This document shows, piece by piece, positions 42,792 through 53,162 of a stretch of DNA of 64,000 nt. The stretch is from Austwickia sp. (GTDB lineage Bacteria; Actinomycetota; Actinomycetes; Actinomycetales; Dermatophilaceae). A model generated the notes under the pieces. The model did no database searches and was not told the DNA's origin. It was given only the letters and a program-made list of their open reading frames with translations. Location of the stretch: contig JADJTI010000004.1 of assembly GCA_016711265.1 (NCBI GenBank), positions 558,001 to 622,000 of the forward strand, read 5' to 3'. The first letter of the stretch is position 1. Each line of letters starts with the position of its first letter. A program made the translations under genes and the position numbers.

Positions 42792-44342
42792 GTGAGCAGG
42801 ATTTCCTCAGCCGAACTGATCGACCGCCTCCTGGACCCCGGCAGCTTCCAGAGTTGGGATGCGCCCCCCGTCCAGCCGCACGCTCCGCAGGGCAGCGCGT
42901 ACGCCGAGGACCTGGCTCGCGCCTGCGCGAAGACCGAGTTGGACGAGGCCATCGTCACCGGCGAGGGCCTCCTGGACGGCCGGCGGGTGGCGCTGGTGGC
43001 CGGGGAGTTTGGTTTCCTGGCCGGCTCGATCGGGGTGGCTGCGGCCGAACGGCTGACCCTGGCCATCGAACGAGCCACGCAGCTGCGACTGCCGCTGATC
43101 GCCTCCCCCACCTCCGGCGGCACCCGGATGCAGGAGGGGACGGTGGCCTTCCTGCAGATGGTGAAGATCTCCGCCGCGGTGGCGGCGCACAAGGCGGCCC
43201 GGCTGCCCTACCTGGTCTACCTGCGCAACCCCACCACCGGCGGGGTGTTCGCGTCGTGGGGGTCGCTGGGTCACATCACGATGGCCGAGCCGGGAGCCTT
43301 GATCGGGTTCCTGGGTCCGCGGGTGTACGAGGCGCTGTACGGCGCACAGTTCCCCACCGGCGTACAGCTTGCCGAGAACCTGCGCGACATCGGTCTGCTG
43401 GACGCGGTGGTTAGACCCGAGGAACTCCGTGACCTGGTCCGTCGTACCCTGCACGTGCTCATGCCCCGGCCGGACGAGATCGCCGCGGACGCCGTGGACG
43501 ACGAGCCCGGCGAGGATGAGGTGGACGCCTTGGTTACCCCGCAGGACGACACGCTGGCCCCGAACGAGCTGCCGGACCTGCACGCCTGGCACTCGATCGA
43601 GTTGTCCCGGCGGCCCGACCGCCCCGGGGTCCATCAGTTGTTGGAGCAGGCCGCGACCGAGGTGCTCTACCTGTCTGGTACGACGGCCGGCGAGACGGAT
43701 TCGGGGATGCTGCTGGCGCTGGTCCGGTTTGGTACGTCGTCGTGCGTGGTCGCCGCCCAGGACCGGCACGGGCAGACCCTGGAGGCGCCGCTCGGCCCGG
43801 CCGCGCTCCGCGAGGCCCGCCGCGGCATGCAGCTGGCGGCGGAACTGCACCTGCCGCTGGTCACGGTGATCGACACCCCCGGGGCGGCGCTGTCGAAAGA
43901 GGCGGAGGAGGGCGGCCTGGCAGGGGAGATCGCCCGCTGCCTGCACGACATGGTGACCCTGCCGGCGCCCACCTTGTCGGTGCTGCTCGGTCAGGGCAGT
44001 GGCGGGGCCGCGCTGGCGTTGATCCCGGCCGATCACACGATCGCCGCGCAGCACGCCTGGCTGTCACCGCTGCCGCCGGAAGGGGCCAGCGCGATCGTGC
44101 ACCGCACCGTGGACAAGGCGCCGCAGATGGCGCACGCCCAAGGCGTGCGGGCGTTGGACCTGCACGCCAACGGCATCGTGGACTGGGTGGTCGCCGAACT
44201 GCCGGATGCCGCCGAAGAACCGTTGGCGTTCTCTCGCCGGATCGGTCGGGCCATTCACCGCCAGCTCGCGGAGTTGGAGCAACTGCCGGACGAGCAGCGG
44301 ATGGCGGCCCGGCTGGCCAGGTACCGGCGCCTGGGCCTGTAG
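42792..44342 (+). CDS. acetyl-CoA carboxylase carboxyltransferase, fused beta-alpha type
   Basis: 516 residues from a GTG at 42792. N-terminal half (~1-225) is a beta-type domain: GRRVALVAGEFGFLAGSIGV, PLIASPTSGGTRMQEGTVAF, TTGGVFASWGSLGHITMAEP, GALIGFLGPRVYEALYG. C-terminal half (~255-516) is alpha-type: LPLVTVIDTPGAALSKEAEE, GGLAGEIARCLHDMVTLPAP, TLSVLLGQGSGGAALALIPA. It moves carboxyl from biotin to acetyl-CoA or related acyl-CoA. The zinc-ribbon start of bacterial AccD is absent. A biotin carboxylase partner is not in the window. Confidence 0.9.
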   Translation: MSRISSAELIDRLLDPGSFQSWDAPPVQPHAPQGSAYAEDLARACAKTELDEAIVTGEGLLDGRRVALVAGEFGFLAGSIGVAAAERLTLAIERATQLRLPLIASPTSGGTRMQEGTVAFLQMVKISAAVAAHKAARLPYLVYLRNPTTGGVFASWGSLGHITMAEPGALIGFLGPRVYEALYGAQFPTGVQLAENLRDIGLLDAVVRPEELRDLVRRTLHVLMPRPDEIAADAVDDEPGEDEVDALVTPQDDTLAPNELPDLHAWHSIELSRRPDRPGVHQLLEQAATEVLYLSGTTAGETDSGMLLALVRFGTSSCVVAAQDRHGQTLEAPLGPAALREARRGMQLAAELHLPLVTVIDTPGAALSKEAEEGGLAGEIARCLHDMVTLPAPTLSVLLGQGSGGAALALIPADHTIAAQHAWLSPLPPEGASAIVHRTVDKAPQMAHAQGVRALDLHANGIVDWVVAELPDAAEEPLAFSRRIGRAIHRQLAELEQLPDEQRMAARLARYRRLGL

Positions 44343-44500
44343 CGTCCCGGCCCGAGCGTCCCGGGGCAGCCCGCGACGAGGTGACGGGACTGTGGTGCTC
44401 TTTGTCGGCCTGGAAGCGCGCTCAGTTGACTTTCGGACGTAACGAACGACGCCAGAGTGACACCTGACAGGCCAGGTCAGTCAGCCCAGGCTCAGGTCGG

Positions 44501-45127
44501 TCAGGAGCCTAGGCCCAGGTCAGCCAGCCCGTACGCCGATCGATACGGTACGCCGGCCGCCTCGATCCGCTCCTTCGCACCGCTGGCGCGGTCAGCGATC
44601 ACAGCTACGGCCACCACCTCGGCGCCCGCCTCCCGGCAGGCCTGCACGGCCTCCATCGGCGAGCCGCCCGTGGTCGAGGTGTCCTCCAGCACCAGCACCC
44701 GACGACCGACGATCGGCGGCCCCTCGATGCGCTGCTGCAGGCCGTGGGCCTTTTCCGCCTTACGGACCACGAACGCGTCCAGCCGCCGCCCGGCACCGCC
44801 GCCATCGGCCCGCGCCGCGGCGGCATGCAGCATGGCGGTCGCCACCGGGTCGGCGCCCATCGTCAGCCCGCCCACCGCGTCGTACTCCAGGTCGGCCGTC
44901 AGATCGAGCATCACCTGGCCGACCAGCGGCGCAGCCTCGCCGTGCAGAGTGATCCGGCGCAGGTCGACGTAGTAGTCCGCCTGCTTGCCCGAGGACAACG
45001 TCACCGTGCCGTGCACGATGGCCAGTTCGGTGATGAGCTGGCGCAGCCGCTCACGAAGCCCCGGATCTACAGTCCCGGAGGACTCGGTGCGCTGGTCGGA
45101 GGGTTGCGTTGCGGCGTCGGTCGGCAT
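44501..45127 (-). CDS. pyrE: orotate phosphoribosyltransferase
   Basis: 208 residues from an ATG at 45127. It converts orotate and PRPP to OMP in pyrimidine synthesis. Motifs: LSSGKQADYYVDLRRITLHG, AVGGLTMGADPVATAMLHAA, FVVRKAEKAHGLQQRIEGPP and the PRPP loop VLVLEDTSTTGGSPMEAVQA. The 158-bp gap at 44343-44500 downstream contains only short CAGGTCAG-like repeats and no gene I can support. Confidence 0.96.
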   Translation of the reverse strand: MPTDAATQPSDQRTESSGTVDPGLRERLRQLITELAIVHGTVTLSSGKQADYYVDLRRITLHGEAAPLVGQVMLDLTADLEYDAVGGLTMGADPVATAMLHAAAARADGGGAGRRLDAFVVRKAEKAHGLQQRIEGPPIVGRRVLVLEDTSTTGGSPMEAVQACREAGAEVVAVAVIADRASGAKERIEAAGVPYRSAYGLADLGLGS

Positions 45128-45166
45128 GACGCTCAGCCTAGTCAGCCCGCGCCGCCCACCCGGTGC

Positions 45167-45986
45167 TCACTCCGGCCGATCAATGGCGGGCGGACGACGT
45201 ACCGACGCCAGCGATCCCGACACCCGGCGCACCACCCCCCGCGGCAACACGTGCACCGCGGCGGTCACCGCCTGGTACGCCACGCCAGGCACGCTGATCA
45301 CCCGCCCGCGGGCGTGGTCGCGCAGGCAGGTCCGCACCAGGTCGTCGGCATCCAGCCACAACGCCTCGGGGAGCTTGGCCATGTCGAGCTCGGCCCGCCG
45401 GTGGAAGTCGGTATGGGTGAACCCCGGACACAAGGCGGTCACCCGTAGGCCGTCGGCGCGCAGCTCCGTGCTCAGACCCTCGGTGAACGTCGTGACCCAG
45501 GCCTTGATGGCCGAGTACGTCCCCATCTGCACGAAGCCCGCCACCGACGAGACGTTGATGATGCCGCCCTGGCCACGGGCCCGCATCGCGCGCCCGGCGG
45601 CGTGCGAAAGCACCAAGACGGCCCGGCACATCACCGCCAGCGCCCGTTCCTCCTCACCCAGGTCCCCACCCACGAACCCCTGACCGATGCCGAACCCGGC
45701 GTTGTTCACCAGCAGATCGATGGGCGCCCGCATCCGGTGATCCGCTGGTGCCGGCGATCCGCTCGGCCACCCGGCCCACCTGCTCGCGGTCAGCCAGGTC
45801 GGCCGGCATCACGGTGACGCTGACGCCGTACGCCGCCCGCAGCCCCCCAGCCAGGTCCTCCAGGGCGTCCCGCGAGCGAGACACCACCACCAGATCGTGG
45901 CCGGAGCGGGCCAGCTCGCGGCAGAACGCGGCCCCGATGCCGGAGCTCGCGCCAGTAACCAGGGCGGTGGGGCGGGGGGTGCTCAT
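45167..45986 (-). pseudogene. short-chain dehydrogenase/reductase gene with frameshift
   Basis: The N-terminal part (MSTPRPTALVTGASSGIGAA, nucleotide-binding TGxxxGIG, to ADREQVGRVAERIAG) runs to about 45740. The rest (APIDLLVNNAGFGIGQ, INVSSVAGFVQMGTYSAIKA with the YxxxK catalytic pair, LCPGFTHTDFH) is in the +1 frame from about 45733. Joined, they make a normal ~270-residue NAD(P)-dependent SDR of unknown substrate. One surplus base between ~45733 and 45750 explains the break. Sequencing error is possible, as everything else is well preserved. Confidence 0.85.
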
Positions 45987-46040
45987 GGCGCCACTCTAGG
46001 CAGCCGAGCTCGGCCCGGTGTGCGCCCCCACCCGCCTACG

Positions 46041-46841
46041 ATGTGGCCCGTGCGCATCGCCACCTGGAACGTCAACTCCATCCGCTCCCGCATCGACCGG
46101 GTCATCGCGTTCTGCGAACGCCACCAGATCGACGTCCTGGCGATGCAGGAGACCAAGTGCCGCGACGACCAGTTCCCGGCGCTGCCGTTCGAGGCCGCCG
46201 GATACCAGGTCGCCACGCACGGCTTCAACCAGTGGAACGGCGTGGCGATCGCCTCACGCGTCGGCCTGGACGCCGTCACGACGGGCTTCGCGGGGATGCC
46301 GCTGTGGGGCGAGCCCACCCCCGGCGCGGAGGCCCGGGCGCTCGCGGCGACCTGCGACGGCGTACAGGTCTGGTCGCTCTACGTGCCCAACGGCCGGGAA
46401 CTCGGCCACCCGCACCTGGCGTACAAGCTGGACTGGCTGGACCGGTTGGCCGCCGCCGGCCGCGGCTGGCTGGAACAGGACCCGCACGCCCAGATCGCGC
46501 TGGTCGGGGACTGGAACATCGCTCCGAGCGATGAGGATGTGTGGAGCGTGGAGTACTTCGCCGACAAGACGCACACGTCACCGGCAGAGCGGGCGGCTTT
46601 CGCGGCGGTGGTGGAAGCCGGGTACGCCGACGTGGTGCGCCCGCACGCCCCGGGCCCGGGGGTGTTCACCTACTGGGACTACACGCAGCTGCGGTTCCCC
46701 AAGAAGCAGGGCATGCGGATCGACTTCGCGTTGTGTTCCCCGGCGCTGGGCGCGCGGGTGAGCGGGGCGTTGATCGACCGCGAGGAGCGCAAGGGCAAGG
46801 GCGCCTCGGATCACGCGCCGGTGATCGTCGACCTGGACTGA
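46041..46841 (+). CDS. xthA: exodeoxyribonuclease III
   Basis: 266 residues from the ATG at 46041; the GTG at 46050 (VRIATWN) is as likely by homology. An AP endonuclease and 3' exonuclease in base-excision repair. Motifs: RIATWNVNSIRSRIDRVIAF, DVLAMQETKCRDDQFPALPF (catalytic Glu), YVPNGRELGHPHLAYKLDWL, VGDWNIAPSDEDVW (Asp/Asn pair) and C-terminal GASDHAPVIVDLD (catalytic His). Confidence 0.97.
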   Translation: MWPVRIATWNVNSIRSRIDRVIAFCERHQIDVLAMQETKCRDDQFPALPFEAAGYQVATHGFNQWNGVAIASRVGLDAVTTGFAGMPLWGEPTPGAEARALAATCDGVQVWSLYVPNGRELGHPHLAYKLDWLDRLAAAGRGWLEQDPHAQIALVGDWNIAPSDEDVWSVEYFADKTHTSPAERAAFAAVVEAGYADVVRPHAPGPGVFTYWDYTQLRFPKKQGMRIDFALCSPALGARVSGALIDREERKGKGASDHAPVIVDLD

Positions 46842-47029
46842 GCCCCAGCGTCCGGGGAAGCCGGGGTCGTGATGGCGGCGTAGCGGGCGTGTAGCCGGTC
46901 GCGGATCTCCTGCGGCGTCATCGCCCGCCGATGCCGCTCCTTGCGGGCCACGGCCACCCCACCGGCGGCCACGCCCACCACGCCCGCCGCGCCAAGCGTC
47001 TTCCACCAGTTGCGTCGCCACCAGTTCAC
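46811..47029 (-). CDS. small membrane-anchored protein
   Basis: 72 residues, overlapping the 3' end of xthA by 31 bp tail to tail. MNWWRRNWWKTLGAAGVVGV is a membrane anchor after a Trp/Arg-rich start, then VARKERHRRAMTPQEIRDRL and HARYAAITTP form a cytoplasmic helix. Comparable Trp-Trp-Arg-start small proteins occur in related actinobacteria. No function readable. Confidence 0.6.
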   Translation of the reverse strand: MNWWRRNWWKTLGAAGVVGVAAGGVAVARKERHRRAMTPQEIRDRLHARYAAITTPASPDAGAQSRSTITGA

Positions 47030-47085
47030 CGGCCCAATGTACGGCGGCCGAATGCCGAGCGCCCGAGTGTGGCACGCTGCGGATC

Positions 47086-47946
47086 ATGCCGATTCTCGAC
47101 GGCCCTCTGCCCGGCACCCCGCACCCGGGCACGCTCAGCCTCGATGAGGCGCTGGAGCTGACCCGCACGGGTGACATCTGGATCTTCCGCGGCAACTCCA
47201 CACCCGACCGAGCCATCCGGTTGGTGACGAACGCGCCGGTCAACCACGTCGGGATGGCCGTCGTGCTGTCCGACCTGCCGCCGCTGATGTGGCACGCCGA
47301 GCTGGGTCAGTCCCTCATCGATGTGTGGACCGGCGATCATCATCGCGGCGCCCAGCTCCATGACCTGCGGGAAGCCGTGCTGCGATGGGCCCACGTCTAC
47401 GGGCAACAGGCCTACTTACGCCAGCTGCATCCCACCGTGGACCGGGACCACGAGGACGACCTCCTGCGCGCAGTCGCCCGGTACAACGGCACCTCGTTCC
47501 CCAGCACCGCCCAACTGGCCTGGCGGTGGACGAAGGGCCGCGGCGGGCCGTTGGCCTGGGTCCCTGAACGGGCCCGAGTCACCGACGGCCTGCTGCGCGG
47601 CTGGCAGGCCCTGACCCGGCGGCCGCTCGATCCGCGCCCGGAAGCGACGCACTCCGGGGAAACGGCCAACGGGCTACGTGTCGGGCCGGAGGCCGCGTAC
47701 TGCGCCGAGGTCGTCGCCCTGACGTATGAGTCGATGGGCATCCTGGCGCCCGGGCGCCCGGCGAACTGGTATGACCCGGGTAGGTTCTGGAGCGGCGACG
47801 AGCTGCCGCTGATGCCCGGCTGGGTGTTCGGCGCGGAGATCATGGTGGACACCGGTCCGGCGCCGCAGCCCCCTCGCCGCGCGGGACGCCGAACCCCTAG
47901 ATGGGCCACTCGCCGCGGTGGCATCGGATCACCCGGCGCTCGGTGA
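47086..47946 (+). CDS. permuted papain-like (NlpC/P60-like, YiiX-type) amidase
   Basis: 286 residues. It opens with GDIWIFRGNSTPDRAIRLVT, NAPVNHVGMAVVL (catalytic His position in the permuted fold) and ends with EAAYCAEVVALTYESMGIL (~205), which supplies the Cys. Such circularly permuted thiol hydrolases act on amides or lipids, sometimes at the membrane. No signal peptide is visible. The last ~50 bp overlaps the end of mtnA on the other strand. Confidence 0.8.
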   Translation: MPILDGPLPGTPHPGTLSLDEALELTRTGDIWIFRGNSTPDRAIRLVTNAPVNHVGMAVVLSDLPPLMWHAELGQSLIDVWTGDHHRGAQLHDLREAVLRWAHVYGQQAYLRQLHPTVDRDHEDDLLRAVARYNGTSFPSTAQLAWRWTKGRGGPLAWVPERARVTDGLLRGWQALTRRPLDPRPEATHSGETANGLRVGPEAAYCAEVVALTYESMGILAPGRPANWYDPGRFWSGDELPLMPGWVFGAEIMVDTGPAPQPPRRAGRRTPRWATRRGGIGSPGAR

Positions 47947-48973
47947 CGATGGCGGTGATCAGCTTCGCCGGGGTGACATCGAAAGCCGGGTTGACGGCCT
48001 GCGCCCCCTCCGGAGCCACCCGAACTCCGGCGAACCGCACCACTTCGTCCGCGCCGCGATCTTCGATCTCGATGTCCTTCCCCGAGCGCGTCGAGGGGTC
48101 GATCGTCGACTCGGGCGCCACCACGAGGAACGGCACGTGAGCGGCCCGCGCGGCCAACGCCAGCGCGTAGGAGCCCACCTTGTTCGCGGTGTCCCCGTTG
48201 GCCGCGATCCGGTCGGCACCGATCAGGACGACGTCGGCGATCCCCTGAGATAGCAGGAAGGCCCCCGCGGAGTCCACCAGCAGTCGGTACGGCGCCCCCA
48301 TCCGCTCCAGCTCCCAGGCGGTCAGCCGGGCCCCCTGGAGCAGCGGCCGGGTCTCCAGGGCGTAGGCCAGCTCCAGCTGCCCGCGTTCGTGCAACGTTTG
48401 AACGACGCCGAGGGCCGTGCCGCGTTCGACGGCGGCCAGTCCCCCGGTGTTGCAGACCGTCATCACCCGGGCCGGGCGGCCCCGGCCGGACGCCCCGGCC
48501 TCGCCGGGGTCGTCGGCGTGACCGAACCCGTCGACGTACCCCAGGCCGTCGTCGTCGTCGTGGGCGTCCAGCATCCCCCGGATCAGGTCAGCGCCTCGAG
48601 CGCCCATGGCCACACAGGCTGAGATGTCCTGGTCCCGGATCGCCAACGCCTCGGCGAGCACCGCCGCCGGCCCGTCACCGAGGCGGGCCAGCGCCCGGTC
48701 CACGCCCCACGCGAGGTTCACCGCGGTCGGCCGGGCCGCCCGCAGCCGAGCCGCGTGCCGACGTACCGCCTCCGGGGGGTCACCCTCGTGAGCAAGCAAC
48801 GCCACGCCCAGCGCCCCAGCCACCCCGAGGGCGGGCGCGCCGCGCACCGCCAACCGCTGGATGTCGTCGATGAGTTCGCCCAGCGTGGTGACCCTCCGGA
48901 TCACCAACTCCCCCGGGAGCAGGGTCTGGTCAATCAGCTCGATGGCCCCATCAGCCCAGTCGATCGTGCGCAC
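47897..48973 (-). CDS. mtnA: S-methyl-5-thioribose-1-phosphate isomerase
   Basis: 358 residues from an ATG at 48973. It isomerises MTR-1-P to MTRu-1-P in methionine salvage. Motifs: RLAVRGAPALGVAGALGVAL (~45), TVCNTGGLAAVERGTALGVV (~172, catalytic Cys), GADRIAANGDTANKVGSYAL (~250, catalytic Asp) and FLVVAPESTIDPSTRSGKDI. No other mtn gene is visible nearby. Confidence 0.96.
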   Translation of the reverse strand: MRTIDWADGAIELIDQTLLPGELVIRRVTTLGELIDDIQRLAVRGAPALGVAGALGVALLAHEGDPPEAVRRHAARLRAARPTAVNLAWGVDRALARLGDGPAAVLAEALAIRDQDISACVAMGARGADLIRGMLDAHDDDDGLGYVDGFGHADDPGEAGASGRGRPARVMTVCNTGGLAAVERGTALGVVQTLHERGQLELAYALETRPLLQGARLTAWELERMGAPYRLLVDSAGAFLLSQGIADVVLIGADRIAANGDTANKVGSYALALAARAAHVPFLVVAPESTIDPSTRSGKDIEIEDRGADEVVRFAGVRVAPEGAQAVNPAFDVTPAKLITAIVTERRVIRCHRGEWPI

Positions 48974-49060
48974 CTGGCCATCATGGCCGCCGCACGACGT
49001 CGGTAGCGGGAAAGACGTCGGCTACCGCGAACCCGGGCCGAGTCGCCGTACCATGGCGCC

Positions 49061-49909
49061 GTGACCAGCAGACCCCCGGTGGCCCTGTCCATCGCCGGCA
49101 GCGATCCCTCGGGAGGCGCCGGCATCCAGGCAGACCTGAAGACGTTCTCGGCGCTGGGCGCCTACGGCACGTGCGTGATCACCGCTTTGACCGCGCAGAA
49201 CACCCGCGGCGTGAGCGGGGTCCACGCCGTACCCACCGATTTCGTTCGGCTGCAGCTGGACACGTTGCTCGACGACGTCCGGGTCGACGCCGTGAAGATC
49301 GGGATGCTCTCCAGCGCCGCGCTGGCCCGGACCGTGGGTGAGTACCTGCGTCCCGGGGGGCCGCTGAGCCAGCACCACGTCGTCCTCGACCCGGTCATGG
49401 TGACCACCAGCGGCGCCCGGCTGCTCGACGAGGACGGCGTGGCCGCGGTCCGCGAGCTGATCCCGTTGGCGGACCTGATCACCCCGAATCTGCCCGAGGC
49501 CGCGGTCCTGCTCGACATCGCACCGGCCACGACCGTCGACGGGATGGAGGCCCAGGCGCAGGCGCTCCTGGACATGGGCGCCACCCGGGTGTTGGTCAAG
49601 GGCGGGCATCTGGTGGCCGAAACCGGCGGTGGGCGTAGGGCTGTCGACGTGTACGGCGACGAGGCCGGTGTGCAGCGGTTCTCAGGTCAGCGGGTGGAGA
49701 CCACCAACACGCACGGAACCGGATGCTCGTTGTCGTCGGCGCTGGCGGCGCTGCGCCCACGTCGGCAGGACTGGGTGAGCACCATCGTCGAGGCCAAGTC
49801 CTGGCTGACCGGCGCCTTGGCGGCGGCGGACTCCCTGGACATCGGCCAGGGCCCCGGGCCGGTCCACCACTTCCACGAGTTCATCGCGCGCTGGGAGCGG
49901 CAGCCATGA
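49061..49909 (+). CDS. thiD: hydroxymethylpyrimidine/phosphomethylpyrimidine kinase
   Basis: 282 residues. It phosphorylates HMP and HMP-P in thiamine synthesis. Motifs: ALSIAGSDPSGGAGIQADLK at the start, TALTAQNTRGV, VKIGMLSSAALARTV, LDPVMVTTSGARLLD, TPNLPEAAVLLD and TTNTHGTGCSLSSALAALRP (catalytic Cys/Asp region). Overlaps tenA by ATGA. Divergent from mtnA with an 87-bp gap holding a CGGTAGC/GCTACCG hairpin but no thiamine riboswitch. Confidence 0.96.
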   Translation: MTSRPPVALSIAGSDPSGGAGIQADLKTFSALGAYGTCVITALTAQNTRGVSGVHAVPTDFVRLQLDTLLDDVRVDAVKIGMLSSAALARTVGEYLRPGGPLSQHHVVLDPVMVTTSGARLLDEDGVAAVRELIPLADLITPNLPEAAVLLDIAPATTVDGMEAQAQALLDMGATRVLVKGGHLVAETGGGRRAVDVYGDEAGVQRFSGQRVETTNTHGTGCSLSSALAALRPRRQDWVSTIVEAKSWLTGALAAADSLDIGQGPGPVHHFHEFIARWERQP

Positions 49910-50598
49910 CCCCGGATCCGACCGAGGCCGCCGAGCCCCGCCGCCGATGGGCACAGTTCTCCACGCTGGCCTGGGAGCGGATCGAGCCGATCCGGACCGC
50001 GATCGACCAGCTCCCCTTCGTTACCGGACTGGAGTCCGGCACCTTGGACCGGCAGCGGTTCCGGTACTACCTGGGCCAGGACGCGCGCTACCTGTTCAGC
50101 TACGGCAGGGTGTTGGCGGCTGCGGCTGCGCAGGCCAGCTCGGCCGACGACGTCCTGTTCTGGGCCACCGCGGCGCGGACCACGTTCGTGGTCGAACGCG
50201 AGCTGCACGCGGCCCATGTCGATCTCGACGCTACGGCCGCCTCACCCACCTGCCTGGGGTACTCGGCGTACCTGCAGTCGTTGGCCGGCGAGGGAAGCTA
50301 CCCGGTCCTGGCCGCCGGGGTGCTGCCGTGCTTCTGGATCTATCAGGACGTCGGCGAGCGCTTGTTGCAACGCGTCGGAACAGGCCTCGACACCCATCCC
50401 TACCGTGACTGGATCAGCGCGTACGCCGACCCCGACTTCGCCGAGGCCACGACGGGGGCGATCGGCATTGTGGACCGATTGGCCAGTCGTGCCGGAGACG
50501 CCGTTCAGGACCGGATGATGGCGGCCTTTGTGACGGCGTCCCGGTACGAGTGGATGTTCTGGGACGCCGCCTGGCGGATGGAGGACTGGCCCATCTAA
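49906..50598 (+). CDS. tenA: TenA-family protein (thiaminase II-like)
   Basis: 230 residues from the ATG at 49906, overlapping the thiD stop. All-helical TenA fold: RFRYYLGQDARYLFSYGRVL (~60), WATAARTTFVVERELHAAHV (conserved Glu near LH), YLQSLAGEGSYPVLAAGVLP and CFWIYQDVGERLLQRVG, ending FVTASRYEWMFWDAAWRMED (conserved Tyr and Glu). TenA salvages aminopyrimidine from degraded thiamine, which suits the thiD partner. Confidence 0.92.
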   Translation: MTPDPTEAAEPRRRWAQFSTLAWERIEPIRTAIDQLPFVTGLESGTLDRQRFRYYLGQDARYLFSYGRVLAAAAAQASSADDVLFWATAARTTFVVERELHAAHVDLDATAASPTCLGYSAYLQSLAGEGSYPVLAAGVLPCFWIYQDVGERLLQRVGTGLDTHPYRDWISAYADPDFAEATTGAIGIVDRLASRAGDAVQDRMMAAFVTASRYEWMFWDAAWRMEDWPI

Positions 50599-50628
50599 CG
50601 GGGCATCCAGCTCCAGGAAGGGCTGGCG

Positions 50629-51168
50629 TCAGCGACGCGCCAACCAGTGCAGGGCCTGGCCGACCAGGGTGTCCGGGTCAGCGGCGATGTCCAGCACGAT
50701 CCCCGCCTCGCCCGGCTGGAGAGCTTCCAGGGTGTCGAACTGGGACTGGAGCAAACTCGCGGGCATGAAGTGATCGCTGCGGGCCTGCATCCGGGCAAGC
50801 AACAGGTCCCAGGACCCGTGCAGGTGCACGAACTGCAGCCCCGGAAGGCCCTCCCCCAGCAGGTCGCGGTATTCCCGCTTCAACGCCGAACAGGTCACCA
50901 CGCTCGCACGGCCGGCGACGGCTTCAGCGCGCATCCAGGCGGCCAAGGATCGCAGCCACGGCCAGCGGTCCTCGTCGGTCAGCGGGGTGCCCGAGGCCAT
51001 CGTGGCCACGTTCGCGGCCGGGTGGTAGTCGTCCCCTTCGGCGAACGACCAGCCCGCCAGGGCGGCGATGGACCGTCCGATCGTGGACTTGCCACAACCG
51101 GACACACCCATCACCACGACCTGGCGAGCCATCAGCGGGTCCAGCGGTCCCATCGCGTCGGTGCGCAC
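50629..51168 (-). CDS. gntK: gluconokinase
   Basis: 179 residues from a GTG at 51168, one base after the gntP stop; an ATG 12 codons in is an alternative. Phosphorylates gluconate. P-loop VVVMGVSGCGKSTIGRSIAA, then AEGDDYHPAANVATMASGTP and LTDEDRWPWLRSLAAWM, TCSALKREYRDLLG and FVHLHGSWDLLLARMQARSD are typical of GntK. It follows gntP in an operon. Confidence 0.96.
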   Translation of the reverse strand: MRTDAMGPLDPLMARQVVVMGVSGCGKSTIGRSIAALAGWSFAEGDDYHPAANVATMASGTPLTDEDRWPWLRSLAAWMRAEAVAGRASVVTCSALKREYRDLLGEGLPGLQFVHLHGSWDLLLARMQARSDHFMPASLLQSQFDTLEALQPGEAGIVLDIAADPDTLVGQALHWLARR

Positions 51169-51169
51169 G

Positions 51170-52552
<1,383 letters not shown>

Positions 52553-52730
52553 GGTGACCTCGCTTCCGGGGACGATCACGGCCCTGGGCGCGTCACCTGG
52601 GCGAGTCCCCGCTGTTCAGACTGAAGCGGGCAGGGTCGATCAGCAAGCTGACGCGGCGTCGCAGGGTGTCAGAGGTTCGTAACAGTCTGGCAATGGCCGC
52701 CGCCCGTGTCCGGCACCCACGCTGGGACCC

Positions 52731-52868
52731 ATGACCCGACGTACCTCGTCCTGGCTCACCTCGATCGCCGTCATCGTCGTTCTCGGGCTGTTTGGCTGCG
52801 GGTCCTCGCCCAGGCGCCGGAAACGGACAGACGCCGAGAGCTCGGTGGCGCTGGCTCATCGGCGCTGA
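52731..52868 (+). CDS. short lipoprotein (45 aa), probably truncated
   Basis: ATG at 52731, stop at 52866-52868. MTRRTSSWLTSIAVIVVLGL leads into a lipobox LFGC at residues 20-23, then GSSPRRRKRTDAESSVALAH. This is a good lipoprotein signal peptide with almost no mature protein. The stop lies 5 bp before the inverted-repeat element at 52874. I suggest the gene was cut short when that element or linked DNA arrived. Upstream there is only a weak GGGA ribosome site. Confidence 0.45.
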   Translation: MTRRTSSWLTSIAVIVVLGLFGCGSSPRRRKRTDAESSVALAHRR

Positions 52869-52873
52869 CGCGT

Positions 52874-52992
52874 CGAGACGTCGATTCCGCACCCGACGTC
52901 GCCACGAAACGTCGCTTCGGTACCGCAAACCGGGGCAGATTCGTGCGGAAGCGACTTCTCGATTTCCGTAGCGGTGCAGAATCGACGTCTCG
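52874..52992. repeat. MITE-like inverted-repeat element
   Basis: Terminal inverted repeats of 19 bp with one mismatch: CGAGACGTCGATTCCGCAC (52874-52892) and GTGCAGAATCGACGTCTCG (52974-52992). Nested pairs (GTCGCTTC 52911-52918 with GAAGCGAC 52948-52955; CACGAA with TTCGTG) make the ~119 bp foldable. No target-site duplication or protein gene is evident. Confidence 0.6.
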
Positions 52993-53068
52993 CCGCCTGC
53001 GATCACGTCCTATGTCGCGCATACGCCGCGTCGGGTACGCCGACCCACGGGCTCGCGTGCGCCAGTGG

Positions 53069-53158
53069 GTGTCAGCAGTGTCAGCAGTGTCAGCAGTGTC
53101 AGCAGTGTCAGCAGTGTCAGCAGTGTCAGCAGTGTCAGCAGTGTCAGCAGTGTCAGCA
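53069..53158. repeat. 9-bp tandem repeat, ten copies
   Basis: Ten perfect units of GTGTCAGCA followed by decayed units to about 53175. The histidine kinase stop codon (53163-53165) falls in the first decayed unit, so the repeat lies in the 3' untranslated part of that gene. The whole stretch from 52593 to 53162 has no other gene I can support than the small lipoprotein. Confidence 0.95.
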
Positions 53159-53162
53159 GGTG

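Noticed and set aside
48974..49060. Thiamine (TPP) riboswitch before thiD
   Set aside because: The gap is 87 bp and has a CGGTAGC/GCTACCG hairpin but none of the conserved TPP-aptamer core (such as CTGAGA).
52593..53006. Minus-strand open frame between gntP and the kinase
   Set aside because: Low-complexity Arg-rich translation crossing the inverted-repeat element, with no ribosome site.
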